From: Euglena gracilis | Taxonomy: Eukaryota; Euglenida; Euglenophyceae; Euglenales | Reading direction: 5' to 3' | DNA length: 64,000 nucleotides | NCBI GenBank assembly: GCA_039621445.1 | Contig: CP154955.1 | Span: 53,491,962 to 53,555,961, forward strand | In this document: piece by piece, positions 55,320-64,000 of the stretch | How the letters are laid out: every line of letters starts with the position of its first letter | Numbering within the stretch: position 1 is the first letter of the stretch | The notes under the pieces: generated by a model | Database searches by the model: none | Told to the model about the DNA's origin: nothing | What the model saw: the letters and a program-made list of their open reading frames with translations, nothing else | Translations under genes and position numbers: made by a program

Positions 55320-55600
55320 GTGCAGTCCTCAAGGAAATGAAAAAACTCTGCTGTCCCAGAACATTCATGAAAAATCCACAGGAAAAAAATGGGAAGGAAA
55401 TTTGGCATTTTTCGGCGAGAACAGGACATCAGGTAAAAAAAATTGATTCCTTGCATCCTTGGACCATTGACCATCCACCCAAATTATCAAAAATGCGTTT
55501 TCGACTTATTAATGGATGACGCCGTTCAAGTCCCAGTCCGGCCCTTGGTCGACCCTTTGGCCCAAAGGGGGGACGGTGATCCTTGAGAAAATAAAACAAA
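55320..55600. mobile_element. Family A element, right end decayed
   Basis: Left CAGTGCAGTCCTCAAGG, then CTCTGCTGTCCCAGAAC, GAACAGGACATCAGG, TGCATCCTTGGACCATTGAC, CGTTCAAGTCCCAGTCCGGC. The right terminus is unrecognisable after 55590. Confidence 0.6.
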
Positions 55601-56044
55601 TAATAAAAGCTTTCCCACCCTGCCCGGGCGCTCCACTCAACTGGTGAGGTTCCCTGTGGAAAGGGGGGGAAAGGGGGTTGACACGATAGGACATGCTGAA
55701 CACTGGACAAAAACAGACATGTGAAAAATTTCCAAAAGTGGTTCAGACGAAATCAGCTGTACAAAAAACCGTCCCCCAAGAACATCCTCAGAGCTTTTAA
55801 AATCCGCCCATTTCTGGACCCACTCCCTCCTTTTGAAAAATTGGGGCACATTTCCAAATATTAGATCGAAGAGTCGGCGACGTCGCTTTATCGTTGCATT
55901 GCGCACATGTGCATCCGCAAGTGCAGTACGCAAGCACATGCGCACGCACTGTTCACCCCGGTGGTGGTGCACGTCCACGCCCCGCCACGCGTCAACCTCA
56001 AAAAAAAAAAGGTGGGGCCATGTGTGACGGTCAGGTCAGCCAAC

Positions 56045-56203
56045 CTCCGTGGCATCGGCGGAAGGAATGGGGCCAGCGAACCCCGTCCGACTGAGCCAGG
56101 GAGTTGGTGGGGCGACGACCCAGCCTTCGCTTGCAACGGCTTCCCTCTGAGACCCCCAATGAACTTGACAGTGCGGGTCTGTAGCAGCCCCAGGGTGGCA
56201 CCC
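56045..56203 (-). CDS. Possible gene exon (53 codons)
   Basis: Between GGGGGCCAG and GTTGGC the minus strand encodes GCHPGAATDPHCQVHWGSQ, REAVASEGWVVAPPTPWL and SRTGFAGPIPSADATE, phase 0 on both sides. A second frame (TLGLLQTRTVKFIGGLRGK) is also open through the exon, so the frame is not certain. No motif is recognised. Confidence 0.45.
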
Positions 56204-56999
56204 CTGGCCCCCAGAGAATAGCCGCCTCCCCCGAAGTGGGAAACTGCTCGGCTTCTTGGTGGGCAGGCATTTCGAGACATGCAACAGGGCATTGTGGGGG
56301 GTCACAGTCTTGGCATTTAGCCTCGTTTCTCTTCTCTCATTGAAACACGTTGGGGGCATATTTGGTACTTTTCTTTGCACCTGCCCCCCCCCCAAGCCCA
56401 ATGAACGCTAAGGTGAAAATCAGACGGTCCGAACGGGGGTGTTCATTAGGCATGGGGGGGGAGGTAACTACGAGCAGCCTGTTTTCCCAGCTTTAGAAGC
56501 GATTCAAGGATTCAACGTTGGCTTCACCATTGAAAACCCATTCCTGCATTTTGCATCCCCATCCCTCTCTTCCATATGGTTCATAAGGCGGGGTCCCTGA
56601 GCTCTCATCCCTTTATGGGTAAGAGCGAAGCACCGGGGGAAAGGGGGATAGAACCCTCCCTCCCCCCATCCCTGGGTAGGTAATGAAAACTGCAGATTAT
56701 CACCATGACCCCGGCCCGGTTCCTGGAATTATTTTATTCAGTTGCGAGCGACTGGATTTCTAGTTTCCGAATCACCTCCGTTTGACCCCCAACTCCCCGC
56801 CTGAGTTATTCAGCCACGAAGGTGTCCAAACTGGGTAGGATTTGCCAACCCCCCCATTTTCCACTCTGCCATTTCGCCGGGTGAGATTTTCGGTCAAAAA
56901 ATCAAATTGTCGAAAATATCTCGAGAAAACGCACATTATCTCCGGAAGTGTCTCACTGACCAAATGTACCCCTGGTGGCCCTCTATCGCCCCCCATTCG

Positions 57000-57800
57000 C
57001 CGTTTTGGCTGCCGACACGCATGGCCCATGTTCTGGCGCGCTTTTGTGGCTCAAAACAGCCATTTTGGGTTTTTCCCGGCCATTTTTTGCTCAAAAAAAC
57101 CGAATTCCCCAAAGTATCTCGACAATGAAACAAAATCAAAGAGAAACGTCCGGAGACCAAAAATGAAGCCCTTGGAATGCCCTACCCAACCATGGTTTAT
57201 TTTTCCCCAACCCTTCGTGTGGCCCGAGTTACAGTCATTTTCCAGCCAATTTTGGCCTAATTCTGGGGCCATTTTGGGCTGTTTTCTGTGTCAAAAAATC
57301 GATGTTTCCAAAATATCTCGAAAATGATGCAAAATCAAAGGAAATGTCTGCAGATCTAAGTTGAAGCCCTTACAATGCCCAATCTAACAGTATTTTGACT
57401 TCCCCGCAACTCCCCGCCCTGCCCGAGTTGGGGCCATTTTTCGGCCAGTTTTTGGCCATTTTGCACAGTTTTTTTTTTGGCCTGTTTTGACTCAGCCGAT
57501 TTCGGCCATTTTGGGGGTCAAAACAGCCGAAAAAAAATCGAAAAAATTGTCCAAAACGATGTTTTTTTTTGGCCTCCCAGACCAGGAAAAGCTGTTTTCC
57601 ATCCGAAAATGAGTGTTTTTCGACCCCCAGTGCCCCGTTTTTGGCCCGAAACCCATGGGTTTTGGGTCATTTCCGGTTCAAAAAAGTCAGGGAAAATCGA
57701 AAACAAATTTTGGCCTTAAACGATGTTTTTTGGCCTCCCGGACCGGGAAAAACTGTTTTCCAGCCGAAAATGAGCGTTTTTCAGCTCATGCATTTTGGCC
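57000..57800. repeat. Degenerate repeats with GGCCATTTTTGG and AAACGATG units
   Basis: Three divergent copies of a unit of about 200 bp. Landmarks are CGGCCATTTT, AAAATATCTCGAAAATG, ATCAAAG-GAAA-GTC and AAGCCCTT-AATGCC at 56900-57180, 57230-57380 and onward. GTTTTTTGGCCTCCCGGACC units follow at 57560 and 57725. Confidence 0.55.
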
Positions 57801-57822
57801 GGGCCGGGCCGGGCTGGGCTAC

Positions 57823-57916
57823 CAGGCCGGGCAGGGCCGTTCCAGGCCGCCGGGCCGCCGACCGCCTCAAGCTTTTGCTGCAGCATGGCATCATCACGCA
57901 CGTAAAGAGCTCAAAC
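57823..57916 (-). CDS. Possible gene exon
   Basis: Between CTGATAAACAG and GTAGCC the minus strand reads FELFTCVMMPCCSKSLRR then SAARRPGTALPG. A second frame (AMLQQKLEAVGGPAAWNG) is equally protein-like. The donor side overlaps a GGGCC repeat. Confidence 0.3.
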
Positions 57917-58397
57917 CTGTTTATCAGGGGCTTCACTGGGGGGGGGGGTGAGCACCAACCATACATACCATACATTCATTTAGTCACTGGTGAACCCCCC
58001 CAGGGGGGTCGGCTGGCTTTTTTCCGTTTGGCCTGGACCCCCTCCCCCCAGAAGGGGGGGGGGGTCGGCAAATTAAAAAAAAAAAACGACGAAGGCGACG
58101 AAGGCGCCAGAAAAGTTTTTGGCCTTTTTTCACACGTTTGTGGTCAAATTTCCCTTGTATCCACCGGAGTCATCTTGTATTGAAACCCAGAAATGATTTG
58201 CTGGTCTGAGGACGTGTTGCCTCCCCCCCCCCACTACACGATACGGAGCGTGCTGCAGGGGACAGAAAGAAGTGGCGTGGCGAGTGGGCAGGGATGGAGG
58301 AGCGGGGCCGCGGAGGGAGGAGGGCTGGGGACCGGACAGCGGCGCTGAGATGGGGGGGTGGGGTGCTCTCTTCTTCGTTTGTACAGGCAGGGGGATG

Positions 58398-58709
58398 CAG
58401 GGCAGTCCTTAAGGAAATAAAAAAAAAACTCCGCTGTCCCAGCACACTCAGTGAAAATATACCGGCAAATGGGCAAAGAAATTTGGCATTTTTCGGCGAG
58501 AACAGGTCGACATCAGGGGGAAAAACTGATTCTTGGCATCCTTGGACCATCGCCCATCCACCCAAATCATCAAAAAATGTGTTCGTTGGACTTTTAAATT
58601 ATGGACCCCGTTCAAGTCCCAGTCCGGCCCTTGGTCGGCCCTTTGGCCGAAAGGGGGCGGCGGTCCTTAAGAAAATAAAAAACTTTCCTGTCCCTTCAGG
58701 ACCGCCCTG
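58398..58709. mobile_element. Family A element, 312 bp, perfect TSD
   Basis: Left CAGGGCAGTCCTTAAGG, right CCTTCAGGACCGCCCTG. Identical GGGGGATG at 58390-58397 and 58710-58717. It is the best-preserved body: CCGCTGTCCCAGCACACTC, CGAGAACAGGTCGACATC, CATCCTTGGACCATCGCCC, GGCCCTTTGGCCGAAAGG. Confidence 0.88.
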
Positions 58710-58952
58710 GGGGGATGCGGACAGCAAAAAAAAAAAGACAGGCCTTAGTGGCTGTTTGCCGATCTCCCTGGGGGAGGGGGGTCCAGGCAAAAACCAGTCA
58801 GTCATTCTGAAGAAAACCGTCACCCGCCCGGGCCACAGTGCACTGTCCAACTACCGGCCCTGCCTGGCACCCCGTCCGGGGCGCGTTCCGAGCCGTCCCA
58901 GCGGCGACGCCAGCAGGCTCCCTCGTGCCGCTCCTCACTGACCGCGTCACAC

Positions 58953-58988
58953 CTCGATCTCCTCCACGTCTGTTCGGGCCAGGGCTGT
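58953..58988 (-). CDS. Possible 12-codon exon starting in a family B terminus
   Basis: Between CGCTCCCAG and GTGTGACG the minus strand reads TALARTDVEEIE. The first nine bases (ACAGCCCTG) are the last nine of the family B terminus CAGGGCTGTCTGGGAG (58980-58995). The 3' splice site would therefore be supplied by the transposon. A larger alternative frame over 58840-58975 (RCDAVSEERHEGACWRRRW) competes. Confidence 0.38.
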
Positions 58989-59002
58989 CTGGGAGCGCGG
59001 GG

Positions 59003-59405
59003 TACCTGCCCCCCCCCCAAATAATACCCCCCCGGGGTATTATTTTTTTCGCCCGAAGTCCCGGCCCGAGGGGGGGGGGGTATTATTTTTCCAAAATTTT
59101 CGAAATTTTTCGAAGTCCCGTAAAACCCAAAATAGCACCCAAAACCCCCTTTGGGGTCATTTTTTGCACTTTCTTGTGAAATTTACCATTTTATGGAGGT
59201 CAGATGAGCCAGAAAATTTGATTTTTTTTCGTAATTTGTTGTCAGAGATTGTGGTTTTTATCGACATTTTCAGGTCAAAAATCCGGGCCTTCGGCCCGGA
59301 ACAGGGGGGGGGGTATTATTTCGGCGGCCGAAGTCGGACCCCGAGGGGGGGGGGGTTATTTGGGGGGGGGTATTATTTGGGGGGGGGTATTATTTGGGGG
59401 GTTTA
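59003..59405 (-). mobile_element. Family E element, copy 4 (inverted)
   Basis: CCCAAATAATACCCCCC on the left and TATTATTTGGGGGGTTTA on the right. Internal blocks (CGCCCGAAGTCCCGGCC, CCCCTTTGGGGTCAT, GGGCCTTCGGCCCGG) as in the other copies. Extra TATTATTTGGGGG units are present at the right end. Confidence 0.65.
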
Positions 59406-59639
59406 CCTGCCCCCCCCTTGTCCGGGGGGGGGGGACACCCCCCACCTAAACCTGCACTACTCCTTATATCGAACCCGGCTGTTGAACAATCTGGGGATTG
59501 CATTTGTCTCGTGTGAAAACTCCCCAAACAGACCGCCCAGAAACTGACCCAGGACCCACAGATCGTGTTTTGGGTCGGAGGGTGAGGGTTTCAGTCCAGA
59601 AACCCTGAAAGGGTGCTGCCCACACATACAAACACAAAC

Positions 59640-59795
59640 ATTCACACACACACACACACACCACAAACACACACACACACACACACACAAGCACACACAC
59701 AAACACAACACACACAACACATGCAACACGCACGCACGCACACACGCACGCACGCACGCACGCACGCACACACGCACGCACGCACGCACCAACTC
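59640..59795. repeat. (CA)n/(CGCA)n microsatellite
   Basis: CA tract then CGCA tetramers. Confidence 0.95.
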
Positions 59796-59991
59796 ACAAA
59801 CATACAGGTCAGTGCCCAGGAAATGGCCGGAGGGTAAACATCACAAGGGTATACCGACCAGGCCACACTCTTCCCCTGAACTAAACCACCTGCACACCAC
59901 CCTGGTCAAAGCTGATCCCGGACGTTGGAGCGGGGCTTGGCAGTGATGCCCGAGGCTCTAAGACTGCTAATCAGCTGCAAAACCAGGTTGC

Positions 59992-60218
59992 CAGGCTTCT
60001 TGTCACCAACCCGGGGGAGGGGGTGCCTTGCGTTACGGGGTGCCTGCCCATAGCAGGAACACCCCCCCCCCCCCCGGAGGGAGGGGTCGGTTCGGAATGG
60101 CCATTTTCAGGCCCCGGCGCCTTCGGCGCCGGGTGGTGTGCTAGCACCACCCAAAACCTGACCCAGCCCCCACCCCCCCCCGGGGTGGGGGGTGCGCACT
60201 TCCTTAAAAATGAGCCTG
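59992..60218. mobile_element. Family C element, copy 3
   Basis: Begins CAGGCTTCTTGTCACC, ends TTCCTTAAAAATGAGCCTG. Contains GGGTGCCTGCCCATAGCAGG and a perfect CCCGGCGCCTTCGGCGCCGG hairpin at 60113. Flanks CAGGTTGC and CAAGCCGC match at 5 of 8, all differences being transitions. Confidence 0.65.
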
Positions 60219-60554
60219 CAAGCCGCAGCAGACAATCAAATCCCCCATTATTTAAGGATAATGCATCAATACTTGAACCCCCTCTGGCAGTCACTTTCGG
60301 AAATAATGTGCATTTTCAGAATCCAGTCGCTCGCAATGGGAAGAAATACAGGAACAGTACACAGTCATGGTGATAAACCGCGGCTTTCATTGCCTATATC
60401 AAATTCTTAATGTGTTTGATAATAAAATGCGAATCAGCCCTTTGCAGACTGACGGCTGTTTTATTAGGTGGGGTAGCACTGCCATAAATGGTCGACAGCT
60501 TTGGTGAGCTGCTATCTTTGGTGATCACTGGGATTTAAATGACATTAAAAAAAT

Positions 60555-60735
60555 TGTGTATCTGCGTGTGCGCGCGCGTGTGTGTGTGTGTGTGCATGTT
60601 GAGTGCATGTGTTTGTGTGTGCGTGTGTGTTGTGTGTGTGCGTGTTGCGTTTGTGTGTGTGCGTGCGTGTTTATGGGTGAATGTGTGTGTGTTTGTGTGT
60701 GCGGGCGTGAGTGTGCGCGTGGTATATGTGTGGCA
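60555..60735. repeat. Interrupted (TG)n microsatellite
   Basis: TG units with CG, CA and TT interruptions. Confidence 0.9.
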
Positions 60736-61217
60736 ATTGCGTGCGTGTATGTGTTGAGGGAGTTGGTCAAACCCAAGGGGACCTGGCGCCAACGGCCCAG
60801 GTTTATATTTGGTCGCCAAATCAAACGACCCAGGGGGTTTATGTTTGGGGGGGGGGGTTGTATTTGGGAGGGTTTTTATATTTGGGGGGTTTATGTGGAA
60901 AAGAAAGACAGCATTTTGAAGTTGGTCCCCTCGGGTGGGGTCAGTCGCCGTAAAATTGAGCCTGGCACACGGGTGCGAACACATCAAATAATTAAACCAA
61001 TCAAGCTCCAAGGAACCTGTTGCTGCTCTTAAGGAGCAGCATAAATCTGGTTGAGTTTCACCAAAATTCGATTTAAATCGAAAAGGGAATATAAAGCATA
61101 TTAAGCCACCTGGTGCCATTCAGGGCATGGCATGAATTTTGGTGGACGCCATTTCTCACAAAAATGATCCATTAATATAAAAAAATTTAAAGAATGCGAA
61201 TTTCAGGGGAAACTGGA

Positions 61218-61382
61218 GAGGGTTGTACAGGAAGGCCTGGGGGGGGGCACCCCCCACCCACCCAAAAAAAATTCCTTCAGCGCCGAAGACCAAAGGCACG
61301 AAAATTGACCTAAAAATCGGTGCCCCCAGAAATACGGGAGGGTGGGGGGGTCGACCCTCCCCAGGATTCCTGTACAGCCCTG
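61218..61382. mobile_element. Family B element, 165 bp
   Basis: Begins GAGGGTTGTACAGGAAGGCC, ends CAGGATTCCTGTACAGCCCTG (last 20 bases conserved). Flanks AAACTGGA and AAACTGTG match at 6 of 8. Body CAGCGCCGAAG, AAAATCGGTGCCCCCAGAAA, GGGGGTCGACCC. No ORF. Confidence 0.72.
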
Positions 61383-61639
61383 AAACTGTGGGGTAAGTGA
61401 GCAAAATTGGATCGGAAGTTTCACCACAATTGAAAGCAGCAAGAGTTCATACAGGCCGACTTGAAAAGCTTGAAACTCCCCTAAAATCGAAGCCATTCAG
61501 AGGTCTTCAAATCCTGCCAAAAAAGGCCGGGGGATTTATATTTGGGGGGGGATGACAACAGATTGGCATTCGTTTGCCAGTGTGTGACAGCATTGCAACG
61601 TGACACATTACATTTGAGGGGATCCGCGCACACAGCACC

Positions 61640-61805
61640 ACACATGCACAACGCAACACAACACAACACAACACAACACAACACAACACAACACATACAT
61701 AACACAACACAACACACACGCACACACATGCAATACATGCAGGTGCACACACACACACACACACACACACAACACATATACAACACACTCACAAACACAA
61801 CACCA
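61640..61805. repeat. (CAACA)n and (CA)n microsatellite
   Basis: ACAACACAACACA pentamer-type tract then CA. It borders the exon 61820-62073 and supplies its GTGTGT donor. Confidence 0.9.
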
Positions 61806-61819
61806 CACACAACACACAC

Positions 61820-62073
61820 AAGCGGCTCTTCGGCTGCCTCGCCCCGGGCTGTCCAGCCGCTCGGGCTCCGCCAGCGACCGGAAGCTGGCAGGCCCCAGGG
61901 AGGCCGGCATCTGCGTCACGGACGGCGGGGCGGACGGGGCCTGGGGGAGGGCCATGGGGGAGGCTGGGGTGATGGACGGGACGAGTGGGTCGGTCGGCTG
62001 CATCGGGAGGTCGGAGGTCATGCCGGTGGGGGTTGGCGCCAGGGAGGGGATGGGGAGGGTGGCCGGGGCGATT
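61820..62073 (-). CDS. Possible gene exon, Pro/Ser-rich
   Basis: Upstream of a GTGTGTG donor the minus strand encodes IAPATLPIPSLAPTPTGMTS, DLPMQPTDPLVPSITPASP, MALPQAPSAPPSVTQMPASL and GPASFRSLAEPERLDSPG. Low-complexity and probably disordered, as in N-terminal parts of large regulatory proteins. No AG lies within 150 bp upstream because a repeat of about 63 bp begins there, so the 5' edge is undefined. Confidence 0.5.
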
Positions 62074-62285
62074 TTGGAAAAACATTTCACACAAATTTGA
62101 TTTTGAATTCGAATTTGATTGTATCGTGCAAATTACAGATTTTGGGAAATCATATCACACAAATTTGATTTTGAATTTGAGTTTGATCATATCGTGCAAA
62201 TTGCAAATTTTGGAAAATCATACCACACAACTTTGATTTTGAATTCGAATTTGATTGTATCATGCCAATTACAGATTTTGGGGGA
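62067..62285. repeat. Tandem repeat, about 63 bp, 3.4 units
   Basis: Units run TTTTGGGAAATCATATCACA, CAAATTTGATTTTGAATTCG, AATTTGATTGTATCGTGCAA, ATTACAGA. AT-rich, directly abutting exon 61820-62073. Confidence 0.9.
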
Positions 62286-62509
62286 TCATTGGTATACAAA
62301 TGACATCTTTTCTGGCAAGGGATTTGCTGACATCATCCGGAGCTGTCGGGCCACAACCCATCGCTTCTTTCCGGTCAGCAAATGGACTTTGAATTCGGCA
62401 GGCGCAAACGGATACCGCGCCTCGAGCAGACAAACCCTTCCCCGGAACCCAGCCATTTCGTTCAGTCGTCTCCAAAACCCAGCTCCCACCCCCCCCCCCG
62501 TCCCCTTCA

Positions 62510-62735
62510 ATTTTGTGTTCTCTAAGCACTATTTTGTGTTCTCTTAGCACTATTTTGTGTTCTCTTAGCACCATTTTCTGTTATATTAGCACTATTTTGT
62601 GTTCACATATCACTTTTTTGTGTTCTCTTAGCACTATTTTGTGTTCTCTTAGGACTATTGTGTTCTCTTTGCACTATTTTGTGTTCGCTTAGCACTATTA
62701 TGTGTTCTCTTAGCATTATTTTGTGTTCTCTTGGG
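62510..62735. repeat. 21-bp tandem repeat (TTTTGTGTTCTCTTAGCACTA)
   Basis: About 11 units of a 21-mer built on TTTGTGTTCTCTTAGCACTA, with one- and two-base variants. Confidence 0.92.
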
Positions 62736-62814
62736 GGGCACTTTGTACTATGGGGTGGCTGTCCGGGGGGTCGGTTTTGGGCGGGTCTGATGCTTTGCCA
62801 AGGGTCATTTGTGG

Positions 62815-63075
62815 ACCCTGGCCCCTTCGGCGCCGGGGGGGGGGGTGCGACAACACAACCCATCCACCCTAAAACCCCGCAAAAGGGCCGAAAGTCCCCC
62901 CCCCCTGCCTGCCCACAGCACCCCCCGGGGGGGGGGGGTGCGACCTCATTAAAAAAAAACCCTCTGACCCCCCAACCCGAAACCCGTGAGGCGATCAAAC
63001 CACCCCACCCACCCACCCACCCACCACCCACAGGGTGCAGGGTTCTCGGAATTCCCGTTCTGCCCCCCCCCCCTG
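62815..63075. mobile_element. Family B-like element, decayed
   Basis: Right end GGAATTCCCGTTCTGCCC followed by a C run; CCCCTTCGGCGCCGGGG near the left. It borders the exon at 63080. No target duplication is recognised. Confidence 0.45.
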
Positions 63076-63079
63076 GGCA

Positions 63080-63170
63080 CGGCGCGGACGGAGCCGTCGG
63101 GGTCCGCCACCGGCAGCCCCGCGACGCGGGCCGGCGGGGCACTCTTGCTGCGCATGAAGGAGGCCGTGCC
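63080..63170 (-). CDS. Possible gene exon (about 30 codons)
   Basis: After CCCCTCCAG the minus strand encodes GTASFMRSKSAPPARVAGLP then VADPDGSVRAVP. Entry phase 0 agrees with the exon ending at 63806. The 3' end lies at a family B terminus (C run then GGGCAGAACGG on the minus strand). GTGCCC before it is a possible donor. The SKSAPP string suggests a phosphorylatable linker. Confidence 0.48.
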
Positions 63171-63805
63171 CTGGAGGGGCGGGGCTCCCGGCGACGCGGG
63201 GGGGGGGGGGGGGGGAGCCCCCCTCAACCCCGCCCCAGGGTCCGTTGGTTTGAGGCAGCCGCTGAAACCTAAAAAAAATAACTTTAATTTTTTCAGTTTA
63301 AAAATGTTAAAAAAAAATACGCAATTTTTCTGAAAATGTTTTGAAAAAAACCTATGCCAAAAACACCCTTAAAAAACAAACTCGTTCAATTCCGGTTTAG
63401 TTTTCAGAATCTGAGCAAAAAAAAAACGAACTCCAAAAACTCGACAAAACCAAGCCAACTCCAAGGGAAAACAAATGTTTCTGGCATCCTCAGAACATAG
63501 TCTATCCCCCCTGAGTGACCCCTTTCCTTACCGGAATATGTCACCTTCAGACAATCCAAGTTTGAAAACCATTTCAAACATTTTCAAGCGTCGAACTCAA
63601 CCTGCACAGAATAAAGGGGGCTGTGAGATTCTTGGAACCATCTCTTTTGGTTCTCCATAACAATTTATTTGGCCGCTGCCAAAGGAAAAGGCACTGCCAA
63701 GTTACATAAAGTCTGGCTGAACCCCGTTTGGAGAAGAGAAGCTTGGAGTTTGGAGAAGAAATTTGGATAGGCCAGAAAACATGAACCACACTGAAATTGA
63801 CACAC
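63171..63805. other. Intron; family A-related relic
   Basis: AT-rich with a relic near 63440-63500 (CTGGCATCCTCAGAACATAG). No exon is seen. Confidence 0.4.
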
Positions 63806-64000
63806 TTGTGGGGGGGGGGTGCTGGGTGGACATGGTGTATCCTGATCTTTAGGGGCGAGGGAGGGGGTTGCCGATGACGCGAGACCCAAACCCGGTGGTT
63901 CGGCGGTCAGGAGGGACGGGGACGGTCGGCGGGGGCCCCGGCAGCTGGACGCCATGTCGTTGGCGACCACCACCTGGGTCGGGCGGCCCTTGTGGCGCTT
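63806..64000 (-). CDS. Possible gene exon, cut by window edge
   Basis: Upstream of GTGTGTC the minus strand is open to the edge and encodes KRHKGRPTQVVVANDM, ASSCRGPRRPSPSLLTAEPP, GLGLASSATPSLAPKDQDT and PCPPSTPPPQ. Exit phase 0 fits exon 63080-63170. KRHKGRP resembles a basic DNA-contact or nuclear-localisation patch (AT-hook-like GRP), but this is speculative. Confidence 0.5.

Overview
The window looks like a non-coding-rich piece of a nuclear genome from an unidentified, probably unicellular, eukaryote. Short GC-rich coding islands (about 25-270 bp) are flanked by GT/AG-type splice signals. They are separated by kilobases of transposon relics, microsatellites, degenerate tandem repeats and very many G or C homopolymers. 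There are no bacterial-style operons and I recognise no rRNA or tRNA gene. Species cannot be named from this sequence.

Left edge (1-2680, minus strand): a DIRS/Ty3-type retroelement cut by the window edge. A clear reverse-transcriptase segment (1-198) is separated from its upstream pol part (412-969) by an insertion of a G-rich palindromic element. A long gag-like reading frame (1289-2680) lies upstream.

Main gene (about 6.8 kb to at least 32 kb, minus strand): a chain of exons encodes a HECT-type E3 ubiquitin ligase, with its C terminus to the left. Reading right to left, the core exons are 31914-32010, 30808-31025, 30090-30179, 27629-27796 (HECT N-lobe start), 27170-27372, 25705-25827 (uncertain), 24729-24751 (uncertain), 23733-23813, 21165-21283, 20224-20424, 17245-17334, 15552-15764, 12695-12791, 11739-11902 (C-lobe), 9826-9891 and 6825-7034. 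Codon phases agree across most junctions, which is the best support for one gene with introns of up to about 3 kb. Further exon-like islands on the same strand run from 34 kb to the right edge (64,000 is still inside one). They may be the N-terminal part of the same gene or another gene; an in-frame stop near 48.7 kb hints at a boundary.

Intron content: several families of short non-autonomous DNA transposons recur. Families A (TIR CAGGGCGGTCCTTAAGG), B (TIR CAGGGCTGTACGGGAA) and C (TIR CAGGCT...) have 8-bp target duplications, perfect in several copies, which is typical of hAT elements. Family E carries AAATAATACCCC arms. Other families include a 150-nt foldback (I), a 118-bp MITE (K) and several palindromic repeats (D, F, G, H, J, L, M, N).

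The most interesting signal is that family A and B ends sit exactly at exon borders. Their termini contain candidate GT and AG splice sites, so these elements may create or relocate introns (introner-like behaviour). A second unexplained signal is a cluster of about 15 short palindromes of the type GCGGataaCCGC between 45.35 and 47.77 kb.
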